From: Allium sativum
Taxonomy: Eukaryota; Streptophyta; Magnoliopsida; Asparagales; Amaryllidaceae
Length of the DNA: 64,000 nt
Assembly (NCBI GenBank): GCA_030737875.1
Contig: CM060922.1
Coordinates: 306,147,456-306,211,455, forward strand
Direction of reading: 5' to 3'
Positions 1 through 11,212 of the stretch are shown piece after piece. Position numbers and translations under genes: made by a program. Below the pieces are notes generated by a model. That model was not told the origin of the DNA, made no database searches, and saw only the letters and a list, made by a program, of their open reading frames with translations. The stretch's first letter is position 1, and each line of letters starts with the position of its first letter.

Positions 1-1192
1 CGTGCAGAAAATAAAGGCACCCAGAGTTTAGGTTAAAACAATAAACTCCAGGTCAGTCATGTGACTGGTGTGAGAACTAAAACAGTTATTAATCTTTATT
101 TTAAAAGTTTGGTAAATCAAGGGACCACACCGTATAACACGGAACGGGTTTCCTCCCAAGAATACCAGTGCATAAAACAAAGAGCGCAATGCTAAATAAA
201 GAAAATGGAGCTATTATAGGACCCAGGTCCCATCACACAATGCAACGCAAGCCGGAGGATAGGGTTTTACCTTATAATAGCCAAAGAATGCTTGATATGT
301 TTAAAAACACATTATTTTGATACTATTATAAGTGTATAGTGTCAAAACAATTTCAATCATAAGTATCAATCATAGGTTGCATAGCTACCATCTACTATGT
401 CGCCATACTAGGTTCTACAAATAAAACTGAATTATCACATATTGGAAATTGGATTCCATCATGAGTCGAGGCAAGGGGCAAGCTCCTCTCCGTTCGAGAC
501 ACTCTAGCAAATGTCTCGGGACCACACATAGCGATCCTGGGAACCTCCAAGGTCGGTCCTCTCTTACTTTTGAGGATTAGTTATTCCTGAACACACGTTT
601 CTCGGTCCTATAAGACCTATATAATGGTCTGTACGTCGGCTCACATAGTGCCAGTTATCGACCATATATTCGAGGCGGCTCGCATTCCAACAACCACACA
701 GGTGAAAAGTATATAAGTGTCAGCCAATTTAAGCATTGACACCACGACTAGCTAGAAAGAAACGTCGTGCACTCCTTGGGTCCTCATCCCGTTTTTGACT
801 CATACCGAGGTGTGAGGCTCACGAATTAACGCCATACACAAAGCTGCGCCACACAGGCCTTGCTTTGATCATCAACCACAAGACTTTTCTTTTCAACAGA
901 AGCCTCGATCATTTGCCACTTAGGCGTGCCACACAGGCAATTCACTCCATGCGACTGATGTCCATCGATATACAACCTCTGAGCTCGTACGTCTCAGAGA
1001 AGGGAGTTAAGCAAAAGAATAAATTCTCCGCCACCAAACAGATGTATATTAAATAGAGATCAATCAACACAGAATAAAATCCAATGTTAGACACACAGTC
1101 CATTTACAAGTTCGTTCTGGGTCTGAACGAAACCGGATGCACTTTCCTCGCATATTCATCGATCTCCAAGTACGTCTGGACGATCACCAACT
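1..1192 (-). repeat. C1 left LTR, first part (cut by window edge and by element A)
   Basis: This segment matches 18977-20175 in the C1 right LTR and 59837-61028 in C2. By that alignment the LTR began about 309 bp before the window. It is the U5/R side of a minus-strand gypsy LTR and holds leader hairpin I (54-67), hairpin II (121-157) and hairpin III (arms 210-218 and 273-281). The sequence stops at the caact target copy of element A and resumes at 12963. C2 at 61029 preserves the uninterrupted site. Short open frames here, such as 865-1056, are not conserved as protein between copies. No gene is seen. Confidence 0.9.
1188..1192. other. Target site duplication of A, left copy (caact)
   Basis: The 5 bp before the LTR start equal the 5 bp after the right LTR (12958-12962). 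The related copies at 20165 and 61025 carry the site once. Confidence 0.95.
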
Positions 1193-2382
1193 TGTAACAC
1201 CCCACGCCCGCTATGGTCACTCACTAAGGGAATGCCATAGCATCGGTGGAGTGTTTTAGTGAATATAGAACAGAAAAATTACACCAAGACAGATATAAAT
1301 AGTACTTGAAATTTAAAACATCATCTCATAACAGCGGAAATAAACATGTCTGGTTACATCATAAAACCATGATAAAAGTCAAGTACAATATCCGTCAAAA
1401 TAAAGAAGTACATAATCCCACTCTCTCATACAATAGCCATGACAAAAGAAAAGATAACTGGATAACTGGAGCTTTACATCTACCCAAGCTCCCAAAGACT
1501 GGAACAGCAATCCGATCAAGCTCTACTACCGCTAGGATCCACCGTAGGACCTGAGGGTTGGGAAAAAGATAAAAACAACGGGGTCAGACATAAGTCTGAG
1601 TGAGTCCTATAACTTTAACAATACAATCATTAAAGTAACCAGAGAAGACATAAACTTGACCTACGGTAATATCTGGGGATGAATGGCTACACTAAGCAGC
1701 TTGGTAGACTTAGGATAAACTAAGATAACCGTCAGGACGCATCTACCCACCCAAGGATAATTACTAACTGCACCACACCAGTCATTCCTACTTAAAGGCT
1801 GATCCCTTCTTGGGACTTAGAAAATTTCCCCAGTAGTTTCATGTACTCCTAGCCCACTACATAGGTGCCGTCTGCCCCTATCTCCACTAGGTGTACTCAG
1901 TAATTCTTACCCAGTAGTTTCGTGTACCCCTACATAGGTGCCGTCTGCCCCTATCTTCATTAGGTGTACCCACTACTCCCCATCGATCGGCTCCCTACCG
2001 TAGATACCCGTGCTGGTCCCACAGTGGGGTGTATCACTCCCCTAAAGTGGCTACCGAATACTAACGGTGCACGGCTTTATATCTACACGATGCAACAACG
2101 GCTTATCTACCAGCCCGGGCCCACACACGCATATGAAACCCGTTGGACTTGCGTTGCCACCGCTAACCCGTTTTGGCCTCTTATAATCAAGCCCAATATG
2201 CGTGTCCCGTCACTCGACATGGGTCGAGCCCACAAAGATACGTTTGGGATATTGGTTGAAATGGGCCCCCAACAAGCTTCCCACCTAAGCTTGTCATACA
2301 TCTAGTGTATCCCACTTAACCCTTTAATCATGTTTAATTACATGTTTCCACTTGGTTAAGTATTCTAATCGTATTTTCTATT

Positions 2383-2475
2383 GCCACCCAAGGCAACCCA
2401 CTAGATTCCACATGCCACCCAAGGAAACCATTAAATTTCCACATGCCACCCAAGGCACCCACTTAACCCCTCATG
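2383..2475 (-). repeat. Three 31-bp tandem repeats in A LTR
   Basis: Units starting gccacccaagg lie at 2383, 2414 and 2445. The same set is at 10830, 10861 and 10892 in the other LTR. Confidence 0.85.
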
Positions 2476-2538
2476 TCCCACTACATGCTATTATGGTTAA
2501 GTGTTTCTTAATTAATTAAGACCGTGATCTCCCATAAA

Positions 2539-2765
2539 GACCTCCCACATTAGACTGGCTGTTATGACCGCCTGGTTAATCCGGTAGAGTCCGGGTAGTC
2601 TTACGTCATAACAGAGCCTAACCTCGTGTCTTTACTTTAATCACGTATTTAATTCATGGCTAAGACCTCTCACATTGGGCTGACATTTGTAGCAACTGGT
2701 TAAGCCGGTCGGGTCCGGGCAGTTTTACACTACAAATGAGTCCAACCTCGTGTCTTAGTCGATTA
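2539..2765 (-). other. Doubled hairpin module in A 3' LTR
   Basis: There are two successive modules of about 95 nt. Module A1 pairs CTGTTATGAC (2559-2568) with GTCATAACAG (2605-2614). Module A2 pairs CATTTGTAG (2684-2692) with CTACAAATG (2730-2738). Both have an outer arm (TTAG with CTAA; TTGG with CCAA) and an apical CCGG-N6-CCGG (2581-2594 and 2705-2718). The same module, with different arms that still pair, occurs twice in element B. The structure is inferred; only the complementarity is seen. Confidence 0.8.
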
Positions 2766-2830
2766 ATTACACCTAATTAATCACCCCCATATTAATTATC
2801 CCTAATTAATATCAAGTTTTCCATAACATG

Positions 2831-2893
2831 GGTAGACCTAACTCAATAGGTAAATTCCCATGGGGTAGACCTAACTCAATAGGTAAATTCCCA
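2831..2893 (-). repeat. Twofold 30-bp direct repeat in A LTR
   Basis: Two copies (2831-2860 and 2864-2893) of a unit beginning ggtagacctaactc. Element B carries the same doubled unit in its own LTRs (26149-26212), so the duplication predates the split of the two families. Confidence 0.85.
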
Positions 2894-3119
2894 CTTATGG
2901 TAATTTATTTTTATGGTATGCTTAATCATACCCAATCATTCATTTATTAACATATTTACCAACCCCATCGTTCCCCACGTAAATCGTTCTCATTTCATGA
3001 CATAAATAAGGGGAAGATCATCACAAATATCATGGGTTTAGCATACAACTTTGTCATGGGTTAAGAGGATGTCAACTTGCATATATGAGCATATATTAAC
3101 CCAACTACATATAACCCAA

Positions 3120-3680
3120 ACTTGCATATTATCACACACATGATTTGCATAACATGTTGCATATGAGCTTGCATATTATCATACACATATCTTGCATAAC
3201 ATGTTGAACTTGCATATAGTCATTCTCATAACTTGCATAACATGTTAAACATGCATTTAAGCATACACATAACTTGCATAAGCATTCACATACTTGCATA
3301 AGCATTCACATACTTGCATAAGCATACATAACTTGCATAAACATGCATAACTTGCATATCATGTCATTTAAGCATATACATATCTTGCATAAGCATTCAT
3401 ATACTCGCATAAGCATGCATAACTTGCATATCACATAAATCTTGCATTTAAACATATACATGACTTGCATAAGCATCCATATACTTGCATAAGCATGCAT
3501 AACTTGCATATCACATTAAACTTGCATTTAAACATATACTTAACTTGCATAACTCACTTTGTTAAACATGCATAATTCCACTCATTAAATATGCATAAAT
3601 CCACTTGTTAAACATGCATATATCAACTTGCATAAATCAACTTATTAAGCATGCATAAACCAACTTATCAAATATGCATA
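3120..3680 (-). repeat. TTGCATAA-type low-complexity tract in A 3' LTR
   Basis: Dozens of degenerate units built on cttgcataa and gcataagcat, roughly 15-40 bp apart. The other LTR carries the same tract at about 11567-12127. Open frames across it (for example 3306-3509) are repeat artefacts rich in Met, Cys and Tyr. Confidence 0.9.
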
Positions 3681-4005
3681 AACATAGAACAACATAGAGT
3701 AACATATCATTATACATGATTCAAACTCACTAATCCGCATTTAAGACCATAAGTCTCATTACACCCAATCTACTTACTTTAACAATTGATGTTAAAGTGA
3801 TAGAAACTCACCAAACTCAAGATTAGCAACCTTATGAAGTAGAATTAGTTGCTAACTATGAAGATAATGATGATTAAAGATTTATTAGAGAGTGATTAGC
3901 TTGCAACTTCCTTCATAAATTTGTGGAGGCTCCTCTTAGGATTTAATTTGGCGGCATGAGGCCATCATTTCTATTTTTGGTAAGGATTAAGGGGGGTTTA
4001 GGGTG

Positions 4006-4013
4006 TATTTATA
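4006..4013 (-). promoter_or_regulatory. TATA box of A (3' LTR copy)
   Basis: The sense sequence is TATAAATA, preceded by taatc and followed by a ccctaaaccc telobox-like motif. Element B has the same arrangement at 25190-25197. The predicted start is about 25-32 nt downstream. Confidence 0.75.
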
Positions 4014-4164
4014 GATTAGGTGAGTGTTTTAGGCCCTTAGATTAACCCTAGATTAGATTAGGACCCTTAGATTTCGGAAATCTCTAGAACCAGCCCTCCT
4101 AGCCAGCCTGAAACCCAACCTGGTGCAACCTGGTGCACCCAGGTTCAATGGACGGCGCGCCCCT

Positions 4165-4230
4165 GTCGACAGGCAAGTCGACAGGCAAGTCGACACCCCT
4201 GTCGACAGGCCTGTCGACAGCCCTGTCGAC
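4165..4230. promoter_or_regulatory. Six-site GTCGAC cluster upstream of A TATA box (3' LTR copy)
   Basis: GTCGAC lies at 4165, 4177, 4189, 4201, 4213 and 4225, an exact 12-bp spacing. The cluster is about 150 bp upstream of the TATA box in sense orientation. B has six GTCGAC sites in the matching place. Confidence 0.85.
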
Positions 4231-4510
4231 ATGGGTAGGGCGGGAATCTTCCCGCCTGACCCCGCCTGTTCCATCCCACAATCTGAAATTTTAAATTTTT
4301 AAATCTGTTTTAGTTTTGAATTTTCTGCAAACTTCATCGGGCCATAACTGGGCCATACGGACTTCGATTTTCGAAAACTCGGACTCTATTTTGCATATTT
4401 TTCCGAGACGAACGCAATAACGCAACCCGTTTCCCCTAATTCCCACATCTGAGATTATTTATCCTGTAATTAGTGAATTTTAGTATTAACCATAAATTCG
4501 GGGTGTTACA

Positions 4511-4523
4511 TTCTCCCCTCCTT
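4511..4523 (-). other. Polypurine tract of A
   Basis: The sense sequence aaggaggggagaa directly abuts the 3' LTR start. This is the standard position for the plus-strand primer. Confidence 0.92.
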
Positions 4524-4527
4524 AAAG

Positions 4528-4545
4528 GATTTCGTCCCCGAAATC
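4528..4545 (-). other. Pre-PPT hairpin of A
   Basis: In sense, a 7-bp arm GATTTCG, loop GGGA, arm CGAAATC. The same position in B, D and F has a 7-bp hairpin with compensated arm changes. Confidence 0.85.
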
Positions 4546-5053
4546 TCTAAGCTAAGGAGAATGCATATCCTACCATCCAAACATCCATCTACTCAATCCA
4601 TCAAACACGGGCATCCATTGTCCTTAGAACTATTTCTAATGATGTATGAGCATATGCAAAGAGTGTGTGTATATGTTCCCTATCTAATGTATGAACATAT
4701 GCAAACCATGATAGTGCCATGCATCCATTATGTATGCGAAAGAACCCTATCGACACATACAATATCTACATGAGTGCACAATCATTCACCAAAATGCATC
4801 ATCCATGTGATAACACAACCATTATACATCCATAAATATATTTTCCTACACACAATTTCATGCAATATGCAATATGAAGTGACTGAGCCGATCTAGTGCC
4901 TAGAGTGTGTGTATATGCCTCCACTAGCAAACACTTGCATCCACTTGCATCCATCAACCATAACATGTCTCAAACACATGTTTCAACCATAGGTTTACCC
5001 TATCTAAAGGTCAAAGGTACTAACGAGAGGACATACCAAAGATAAGATAAGTA
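4546..5053 (-). other. A 3' noncoding region between pol stop and PPT
   Basis: About 500 bp of AT-rich sequence with scattered catcca, gcat and tatgc motifs. No reading frame continues from pol. The frame at 4561-4773 (plus) has no recognisable features. Confidence 0.8.
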
Positions 5054-8000
5054 CTAGACAAGCGATAAAGGAGAAAGTAAAGACATACCCTCAAAAAGAA
5101 ATGGGTACAATGAACGCATCTTCGCTTCCGTCTCCCAAGTTGCGTTGCTCTCATCTTCTCCCCATTGCACCTTGACTAGTTTAACCTCTCTGTTTCTCAA
5201 CTTCCTAGTCTCTGACCCAAGGATGCGAGTAGGAGCTCGTCGAATAGTCGCATCACGCTCTACCTCTACATCTCTAAGCAAGCTCGGCTCTACCACCTCT
5301 GCCGTCTCATGTAAGCACTTCCTCAGATGTGATACATGGAATACATCATGAACACCACTAAGTCTGTCGGGCAACTCCACCCTATATGCCAACCGTCCAA
5401 TTCTTTCCTTGATAGGAAACGGCCCAACAAACCTCGGTGCTAACTTCCCAACGGATCCGAAGCGAACAACATTTCTCAATGGAGATACCTTAACAAAAAC
5501 CATATCCCCAACCTCAAACTCAAGATCCGTCCTTCTCTTGTCCGCATAAGATTTTTGCCTATCCTGCGCTGCTTTCATCCTTCTTCGAATCAAATCGATC
5601 TTCTCAGAAGTCTCCCTAATCATATCAGGCCCAAGCAAGATCTTATCCGTAGATTCCCACCAACATGTAGGTGATCGACAAGGCCTTCCATAGAGAGCTT
5701 CGAAAGGAGCCATACCAATACTGGACTGAAAGCTGTTATTATATGCGAACTCCACCAATGGAAGATGCTCTTCCCATGTACCTCCAAAATCTAAGATACA
5801 AAGCCTCAAAAGGTCTTCTAGAACCCGATTCACCCTCTCAGTCTGGCCGTCTGTCTGAGGATGATATGCGGTGCTCAGACACAATTGAGTCCCTACTGCT
5901 TCTTGCAAACTTCTCCAGAACTCGCTAGTGAAGATAGGATCTCGATCACTCACTATGCTAGAGGGTACCCCATGTAATCGAACTATCTCTCGAAGATATA
6001 CTGAAGCTAGCCATGGAGTAGTCCTCTTGCTCTTCACAGGTATGAAATGGGCGCTCTTAGTAAGTCTGTCTACCACCACCCAAATTCCTGTATTACCCTT
6101 CCTCGATCTGGGTAACCCGTCAATAAAATCCATCGAGACGCTATCCCACTTCCATTGCGGAACCTCCAATGGGTGAAGCAACCCACCTGGTTTCCTTTGC
6201 TCCGCCTTCACTTGCTGGCACACCAAACATCGAGCTACATACTCGGCCACATCTTTCTTCATACCGGCCCAGAAGAAAACCCTCTTCATGTCTTGGTACA
6301 TCTTGTCCCCACCGGGATGAATGGTCATCCTAGAACGGTGTGCGTCATCAAGAATAGCCTTCCTCAAACCCTCGTCTTGCGGTACGCAAAGTCTACCGTC
6401 TCTACGCAAGCACCCCCTATCGTCTAGGGTGTACCTACTCAAATGGCTGGACGACTCCCCCCTTATGAGCTTCTCTATCAACTCAACCAACTGTGGGTCG
6501 TCCCTCTGGGCTTCCCCAATCCGCCCCAAAAGAGTAGGCCTAACTTCCAAGGAAGCTAGCAAACCGGGTACATAATCAATGGAAGGTCTGAAATCAAACA
6601 TCGAGATAAACTCCAAGCTTCGTCGTTCCACGAACAATGGACTCAAGGACAACCTCTTCCTACTCAAGGCGTCCGCCACCACGTTACCCTTGCCAGGGGT
6701 ATACGCTATCTCGAAATCATAGGATGCTAAGAATTCCATCCACCTTTGCTGTCTTAGATTCAAATCCTTCTGAGAGAATAAGTACTTCAATGATTTATGG
6801 TCAGTGAACAGCTCGAATCTCTCACCAAGAAGATAATGACGCCAAATCTTAAGCGCAAAAACAATAGCGGCCAGCTCTAAATCATGGGTAGGGTAGTTTT
6901 TCTCATGTGCCCTCAACTGCCTTCCACCATAGGCTATTACCTTTCCCTCTTGCATTAAGACTGCGCCAAGTCCTGTCCCACAGGCATCGGTATAGACAAC
7001 AAATGGCTTGCTCCCATCTGGCAACACTAAAACTGGAGCCGTGGTTAAAGCTCTCTTTAACCGTCGGAACGCATCATCACAATCTACGTCCCATGCGAAA
7101 ACAAGATTCTTCTTCGTTAAGCGGGTTAATGGGGCTGATATCTTCGCGAAGTCTTTAATAAACTTCCTATAATAACCCGCCAAGCCCAAGAAACTTCTTA
7201 CTTCGGTAGCATTTCTAGGAACCTTCCTTTCTTGGACTGATACTACCTTCGCGGGATCCACGGCTATCCCCTCCTTGGAGACCACGTGCCCCAAGAACCG
7301 CACTTCCTTCCTCCAGAAGTGACATTTAGAGAATTTAGCCTTAAGGCTATGTGCTCGAAGAGTCTTCAACACTTCCCCAAGATGTAGGGCATGCTCTTCT
7401 TCACTCTTAGAAAACACTAAGATATCATCCACAAAGACCACCACGAATTTATTAAGGAACTCCCTGAACACCCTACTCATCAAGTCAACAAAGTATGCAG
7501 GGGCGTTCGTCAACCCAAATGGCATCACCAGCCACTCATAGAAACCATCCGGAGTTCTAAAGGCAGTCTTGTCTATGCTATCCTCAGCCACCCTCAACTG
7601 ATGAAACCCCATGGCTAAGTCCAACTGAGAAAATACTGAGGCGCCAACCAACTGATCGAAAAGATCATCTATTCTCGGCAATGGGTGTCGATTCTTCTTT
7701 GTGAGCTTGTTGAGTTCTCTATAGTCTACACAAAGTCTGAGGGACCCATCCGCCTTCGTAGCAAATACTACTGGAGCACCCCACTCCGATATGCTCCGTC
7801 TTATGAACCCCTTCTCAAGTAACTCCCCTACTTGCTTATGGAGTTCCCTCCTCTCACGAGGAGCCATGTGGCGCACTGGTAAAGATACCGGTTTAGCATT
7901 ATCCACCAAATATATTCGGAAGTCAATCTCCCGCTTCGGAGGTAAGCCCTTCACCTTCTCAAACACATCCGGATATTCCCGGACCACTCTCATAGATTGC

Positions 8001-9445
8001 AAACTCTCGACCGAAGCGTCAAGCGATTCAAGATAACTTAGCATAACAGAGTCCATGGGATTACAAGAAATCTCGAGAGTGTTACCCAAGCGGGTCATGA
8101 GCCTAACAACTCTCCTTTCGCAATCAAGAACGGCACCGTTACTGGATAGCCAGTCCATGCCCAAAATCAACCCATAGCCCGTGAAGCCCAAGACAAAAGC
8201 ATCACATCTAAACTCAATGCTAAGTATAGAGATCTTCAAACCCAAACATATCATGGACAAATAAGTGGAGCCCCCAATTGGGTTTGAAACAACCAAGGGA
8301 TCATCTACCAGACTGGTGTCTAAGTGCAGTAACTCAACTAATGATGATGAGATAAACGAATGAGATGCGCCTGAATCAAATAATGTACGGACAGGATGGT
8401 CAAATAGAAAAACCAGACTTTCAACGGAAATAGTTCTACCTCTCTCCTGAATCGGTGGAACCGCGAGAGCCTGTACTTGCCCCCTAGCCTGACTCGGTGC
8501 CATAAGAGCTTGCACCTGTCCTCCTGAGGTAGATCCCGTCCTTTGCCCCTTCTTAGGGCAATCTTTCACTAAATGCCCTGCTTCGCCACAGTGGAAGCAG
8601 CCGGTCTTCTTCTTCTTGCGACAATCCTTGCTTAGGTGGCCAGGTGTCCCACAATTGAAACACTTCTTCTTCTTGCTCTTGCCACCGTTGCCTTTCCCAC
8701 CTTTGCTTTGTTGTTGTTGCTGAGGTCTCTTTTGATCTCCCTTCTTCTCGGGTGCCTTATTAGCATTAGGACCCTTCTCTTCCTCATACATGAGTGCCAT
8801 GTCAACTAGCTTCTCAAAGGTGGCCCCCATAGGGATATGAGTCATAGCCAACCCATGCATCGGTTCATTCAAGCCTTTCACGAACCGCAAAGCCTTCTTC
8901 TCCGGTGTATTCACCATATCTAGGCCAAACCTTGCAAATTGATTAAACTTGTTAACATATTCCTTCACCGTAAGATTTCCTTGCTTTAGAGTCAAGAATC
9001 TTTCCATATACAAGTTTTCCTCCGCCCTTGAGAGAAACTTTGCCACAATTCTTTGCCTAAAATCTGCCCAAGAGTCAACGGGGCGTTCTCCATTAGTGAC
9101 CTCCCACCAGAATGAGGCCTCTCCCTTCATTAACCAAGCAGCCAACTTGACTTTCTTTCCTTCTTCCATCTCAAAGATATCTATCAACTCTTCCACCTCC
9201 TTAAGCCAATCTCTAGCCTCCACAAAAGTTTCAGATCCTTGAAAAGGTTTCCCTCCCATAGCTTTAAATTCCTTGCAAGTCTTAGCAAAAGTATCCGTGC
9301 GAGGAGGAGGGGGAGGAGGAAGATCGGGTGCTACGGTTGGTGGAGGAACATTTGCTGGACCCGTAGTGGTGGCCCTAGCCTCCATCAATCTCCTATACCA
9401 TAATGGTATCGTCACACCCTCCGGAAAATTAAGATTCTCGGCCAT
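5054..9445 (-). CDS. Gag-Pol polyprotein of element A (chromodomain Ty3/gypsy)
   Basis: A single uninterrupted frame of 1463 residues encodes the particle protein and all enzymes for copying RNA to DNA and inserting it. Gag lies around residues 60-220, followed by a basic Lys/Gln-rich stretch and two zinc knuckles (C262, C265, H270, C275 and C283, C286, H291, C296). The protease has DSGA at 357-360. Reverse transcriptase has D609 and the FVDD box at 671-674. RNase H has D820, E857, D882 and D925. Integrase has H1036, H1043, C1073, C1076 and the catalytic triad D1106, D1167, E1203 (D-35-E). A GPF motif at 1341-1343 and a chromodomain near 1402-1450 follow; in this family the chromodomain is thought to steer insertion into heterochromatin. 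The start at 9445 is the first Met after the PBS (about 180 bp away) and opens a typical Gag N-terminus. No stop or frameshift separates gag from pol, and all key residues are present. Confidence 0.97.
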   Translation of the reverse strand: MAENLNFPEGVTIPLWYRRLMEARATTTGPANVPPPTVAPDLPPPPPPRTDTFAKTCKEFKAMGGKPFQGSETFVEARDWLKEVEELIDIFEMEEGKKVKLAAWLMKGEASFWWEVTNGERPVDSWADFRQRIVAKFLSRAEENLYMERFLTLKQGNLTVKEYVNKFNQFARFGLDMVNTPEKKALRFVKGLNEPMHGLAMTHIPMGATFEKLVDMALMYEEEKGPNANKAPEKKGDQKRPQQQQQSKGGKGNGGKSKKKKCFNCGTPGHLSKDCRKKKKTGCFHCGEAGHLVKDCPKKGQRTGSTSGGQVQALMAPSQARGQVQALAVPPIQERGRTISVESLVFLFDHPVRTLFDSGASHSFISSSLVELLHLDTSLVDDPLVVSNPIGGSTYLSMICLGLKISILSIEFRCDAFVLGFTGYGLILGMDWLSSNGAVLDCERRVVRLMTRLGNTLEISCNPMDSVMLSYLESLDASVESLQSMRVVREYPDVFEKVKGLPPKREIDFRIYLVDNAKPVSLPVRHMAPRERRELHKQVGELLEKGFIRRSISEWGAPVVFATKADGSLRLCVDYRELNKLTKKNRHPLPRIDDLFDQLVGASVFSQLDLAMGFHQLRVAEDSIDKTAFRTPDGFYEWLVMPFGLTNAPAYFVDLMSRVFREFLNKFVVVFVDDILVFSKSEEEHALHLGEVLKTLRAHSLKAKFSKCHFWRKEVRFLGHVVSKEGIAVDPAKVVSVQERKVPRNATEVRSFLGLAGYYRKFIKDFAKISAPLTRLTKKNLVFAWDVDCDDAFRRLKRALTTAPVLVLPDGSKPFVVYTDACGTGLGAVLMQEGKVIAYGGRQLRAHEKNYPTHDLELAAIVFALKIWRHYLLGERFELFTDHKSLKYLFSQKDLNLRQQRWMEFLASYDFEIAYTPGKGNVVADALSRKRLSLSPLFVERRSLEFISMFDFRPSIDYVPGLLASLEVRPTLLGRIGEAQRDDPQLVELIEKLIRGESSSHLSRYTLDDRGCLRRDGRLCVPQDEGLRKAILDDAHRSRMTIHPGGDKMYQDMKRVFFWAGMKKDVAEYVARCLVCQQVKAEQRKPGGLLHPLEVPQWKWDSVSMDFIDGLPRSRKGNTGIWVVVDRLTKSAHFIPVKSKRTTPWLASVYLREIVRLHGVPSSIVSDRDPIFTSEFWRSLQEAVGTQLCLSTAYHPQTDGQTERVNRVLEDLLRLCILDFGGTWEEHLPLVEFAYNNSFQSSIGMAPFEALYGRPCRSPTCWWESTDKILLGPDMIRETSEKIDLIRRRMKAAQDRQKSYADKRRTDLEFEVGDMVFVKVSPLRNVVRFGSVGKLAPRFVGPFPIKERIGRLAYRVELPDRLSGVHDVFHVSHLRKCLHETAEVVEPSLLRDVEVERDATIRRAPTRILGSETRKLRNREVKLVKVQWGEDESNATWETEAKMRSLYPFLFEGMSLLSPLSLV

Positions 9446-9625
9446 GCTGAAACGAAAAAGGAAAGATTCAAAACGGAGAATTCGAAGGATATAGATATGG
9501 CTATTGGGGATTATGCTTTTCTTTCAAAAACTTTTCTCTTAAAAGACATGTTTTTGAAAATATCTTTTCCAAAAATGTTTTAGAAAAATAGTTTTCTAAA
9601 AATTTTATCTGTTCCGGTAACCTTT
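9446..9625 (-). other. A leader between PBS and gag
   Basis: AT-rich and prone to folding. A perfect 10-bp inverted repeat, TTTTAGAAAA with TTTTCTAAAA around loop ATAG, lies near 9579-9602. An 8-bp repeat TCAAAAAC with GTTTTTGA encloses a smaller stem just to its left. This is the usual place for a packaging signal; that role is inferred. Confidence 0.6.
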
Positions 9626-9637
9626 GCTCTGATACCA
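9626..9637 (-). other. Primer binding site of A (initiator-Met tRNA)
   Basis: Sense TGGTATCAGAGC matches the 3' end of plant initiator-Met tRNA. It is separated from the 5' LTR by two bases. Confidence 0.97.
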
Positions 9638-10031
9638 CGTGTAACACCCCACGCCCGCTATGGTCACTCACTAAGGGAATGCCATAGCATCGGTGGAGTG
9701 TTTTAGTGAATATAGAACAGAAAAATTACACCAAGACAGATATAAATAGTACTTGAAATTTAAAACATCATCTCATAACAGCGGAAATAAACATGTCTGG
9801 TTACATCATAAAACCATGATAAAAGTCAAGTACAATATCCGTCAAAATAAAGAAGTACATAATCCCACTCTCTCATACAATAGCCATGACAAAAGAAAAG
9901 ATAACTGGATAACTGGAGCTTTACATCTACCCAAGCTCCCAAAGACTGGAACAGCAATCCGATCAAGCTCTACTACCGCTAGGATCCACCGTAGGACCTG
10001 AGGGTTGGGAAAAAGATAAAAACAACGGGGT

Positions 10032-10045
10032 CAGACATAAGTCTG
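10032..10045 (-). other. Leader hairpin I, element A version
   Basis: CAGAC and GTCTG arms around loop ATAA (plus strand), 392 nt from the PBS edge of the LTR. Other families have CAGTC and GACTG arms here. The second copy is at 1585-1598. Confidence 0.8.
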
Positions 10046-10985
10046 AGTGAGTCCTATAACTTTAACAATACAATCATTAAAGTAACCAGAGAAGACATAA
10101 ACTTGACCTACGGTAATATCTGGGGATGAATGGCTACACTAAGCAGCTTGGTAGACTTAGGATAAACTAAGATAACCGTCAGGACGCATCTACCCACCCA
10201 AGGATAATTACTAACTGCACCACACCAGTCATTCCTACTTAAAGGCTGATCCCTTCTTGGGACTTAGAAAATTTCCCCAGTAGTTTCATGTACTCCTAGC
10301 CCACTACATAGGTGTCGTCTGCCCCTATCTCCACTAGGTGTACTCAGTAATTCTTACCCAGTAGTTTCGTGTACCCCTACATAGGTGCCGTCTGCCCCTA
10401 TCTTCATTAGGTGTACCCACTACTCCCCATCGATCGGCTCCCTACCGTAGATACCCATGCTGGTCCCACAGTGGGGTGTATCACTCCCCTAAAGTGGCTA
10501 CCCAATACTAACGGTGCACGGCTTTATATCTACACGATGCAACAACGGCTTATCTACCAGCCCGGGCCCACACACGCATATGAAACCCGTTGGACTTGCG
10601 TTGCCACCGCTAACCCGTTTTGGCCTCTTATAATCAAGCCCAATATGCGTGTCCCGTCACTCGACATGGGTCGAGCCCACAAAGATACGTTTGGGATATT
10701 GGTTGAAATGGGCCCCCAACAAGCTTCCCACCTAAGCTTGTCATACATCTAGTGTATCCCACTTAACCCTTTAATCATGTTTAATTACATGTTTCCACTT
10801 GGTTAAGTATTCTAATCGTATTTTCTATTGCCACCCAAGGCAACCCACTAGATTCCACATGCCACCCAAGGCAACCATTAAATTTCCACATGCCACCCAA
10901 GGCACCCACTTAACCCCTCATGTCCCACTACATGCTATTATGGTTAAGTGTTTCTTAATTAATTAAGACCGTGATCTCCCATAAA

Positions 10986-11212
10986 GACCTCCCACATTAG
11001 ACTGGCTGTTATGACCGCCTGGTTAAGCTGGTAGAGTCCGGGTAGTCTTACGTCATAACAGAGCCTAACCTCGTGTCTTTACTTTAATCACGTATTTAAT
11101 TCATGGCTAAGACCTCTCACATTGGGCTGACATTTGTAGCAACTGGTTAAGCCGGTCGGGTCCGGGCAGTTTTACACTACAAATGAGTCCAACCTCGTGT
11201 CTTAGTCGATTA
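10986..11212 (-). other. Doubled hairpin module in A 5' LTR
   Basis: Same two modules as at 2539-2765. The main arms are at 11006-11015 with 11052-11061, and 11131-11139 with 11177-11185. Both lie downstream of the predicted transcription start, so they should be in the RNA leader. Confidence 0.78.

Larger units (their letters stand above)
1193..4510 (-). repeat. Element A 3' LTR (left copy)
   Basis: The plus strand begins tgtaacacccc and ends ggggtgttaca, giving TG..CA ends. It pairs base for base with 9640-12957 at a constant offset of 8447. In sense order it contains a GTCGAC cluster (4165-4230), TATA box (4006-4013), TTGCATAA-type tract (about 3120-3680), a twofold 30-bp repeat (2831-2893), two hairpin modules (2539-2765), three 31-bp repeats (2383-2460) and hairpin I (1585-1598). 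It has no coding content; the short frames at 1306, 1964, 3306 and 4053 occur in both LTRs only because the LTRs are identical. Confidence 0.97.

Noticed and set aside
3120..3680. CRISPR-like regular repeats
   Set aside because: Units are degenerate and lack uniform spacers; this is plant LTR DNA, so it is a simple-repeat tract.
4053..4281. Two overlapping frames with repeated STGLSTG / VDRPVDR motifs
   Set aside because: The repeats are the GTCGAC cluster read as protein; this is U3 promoter DNA.
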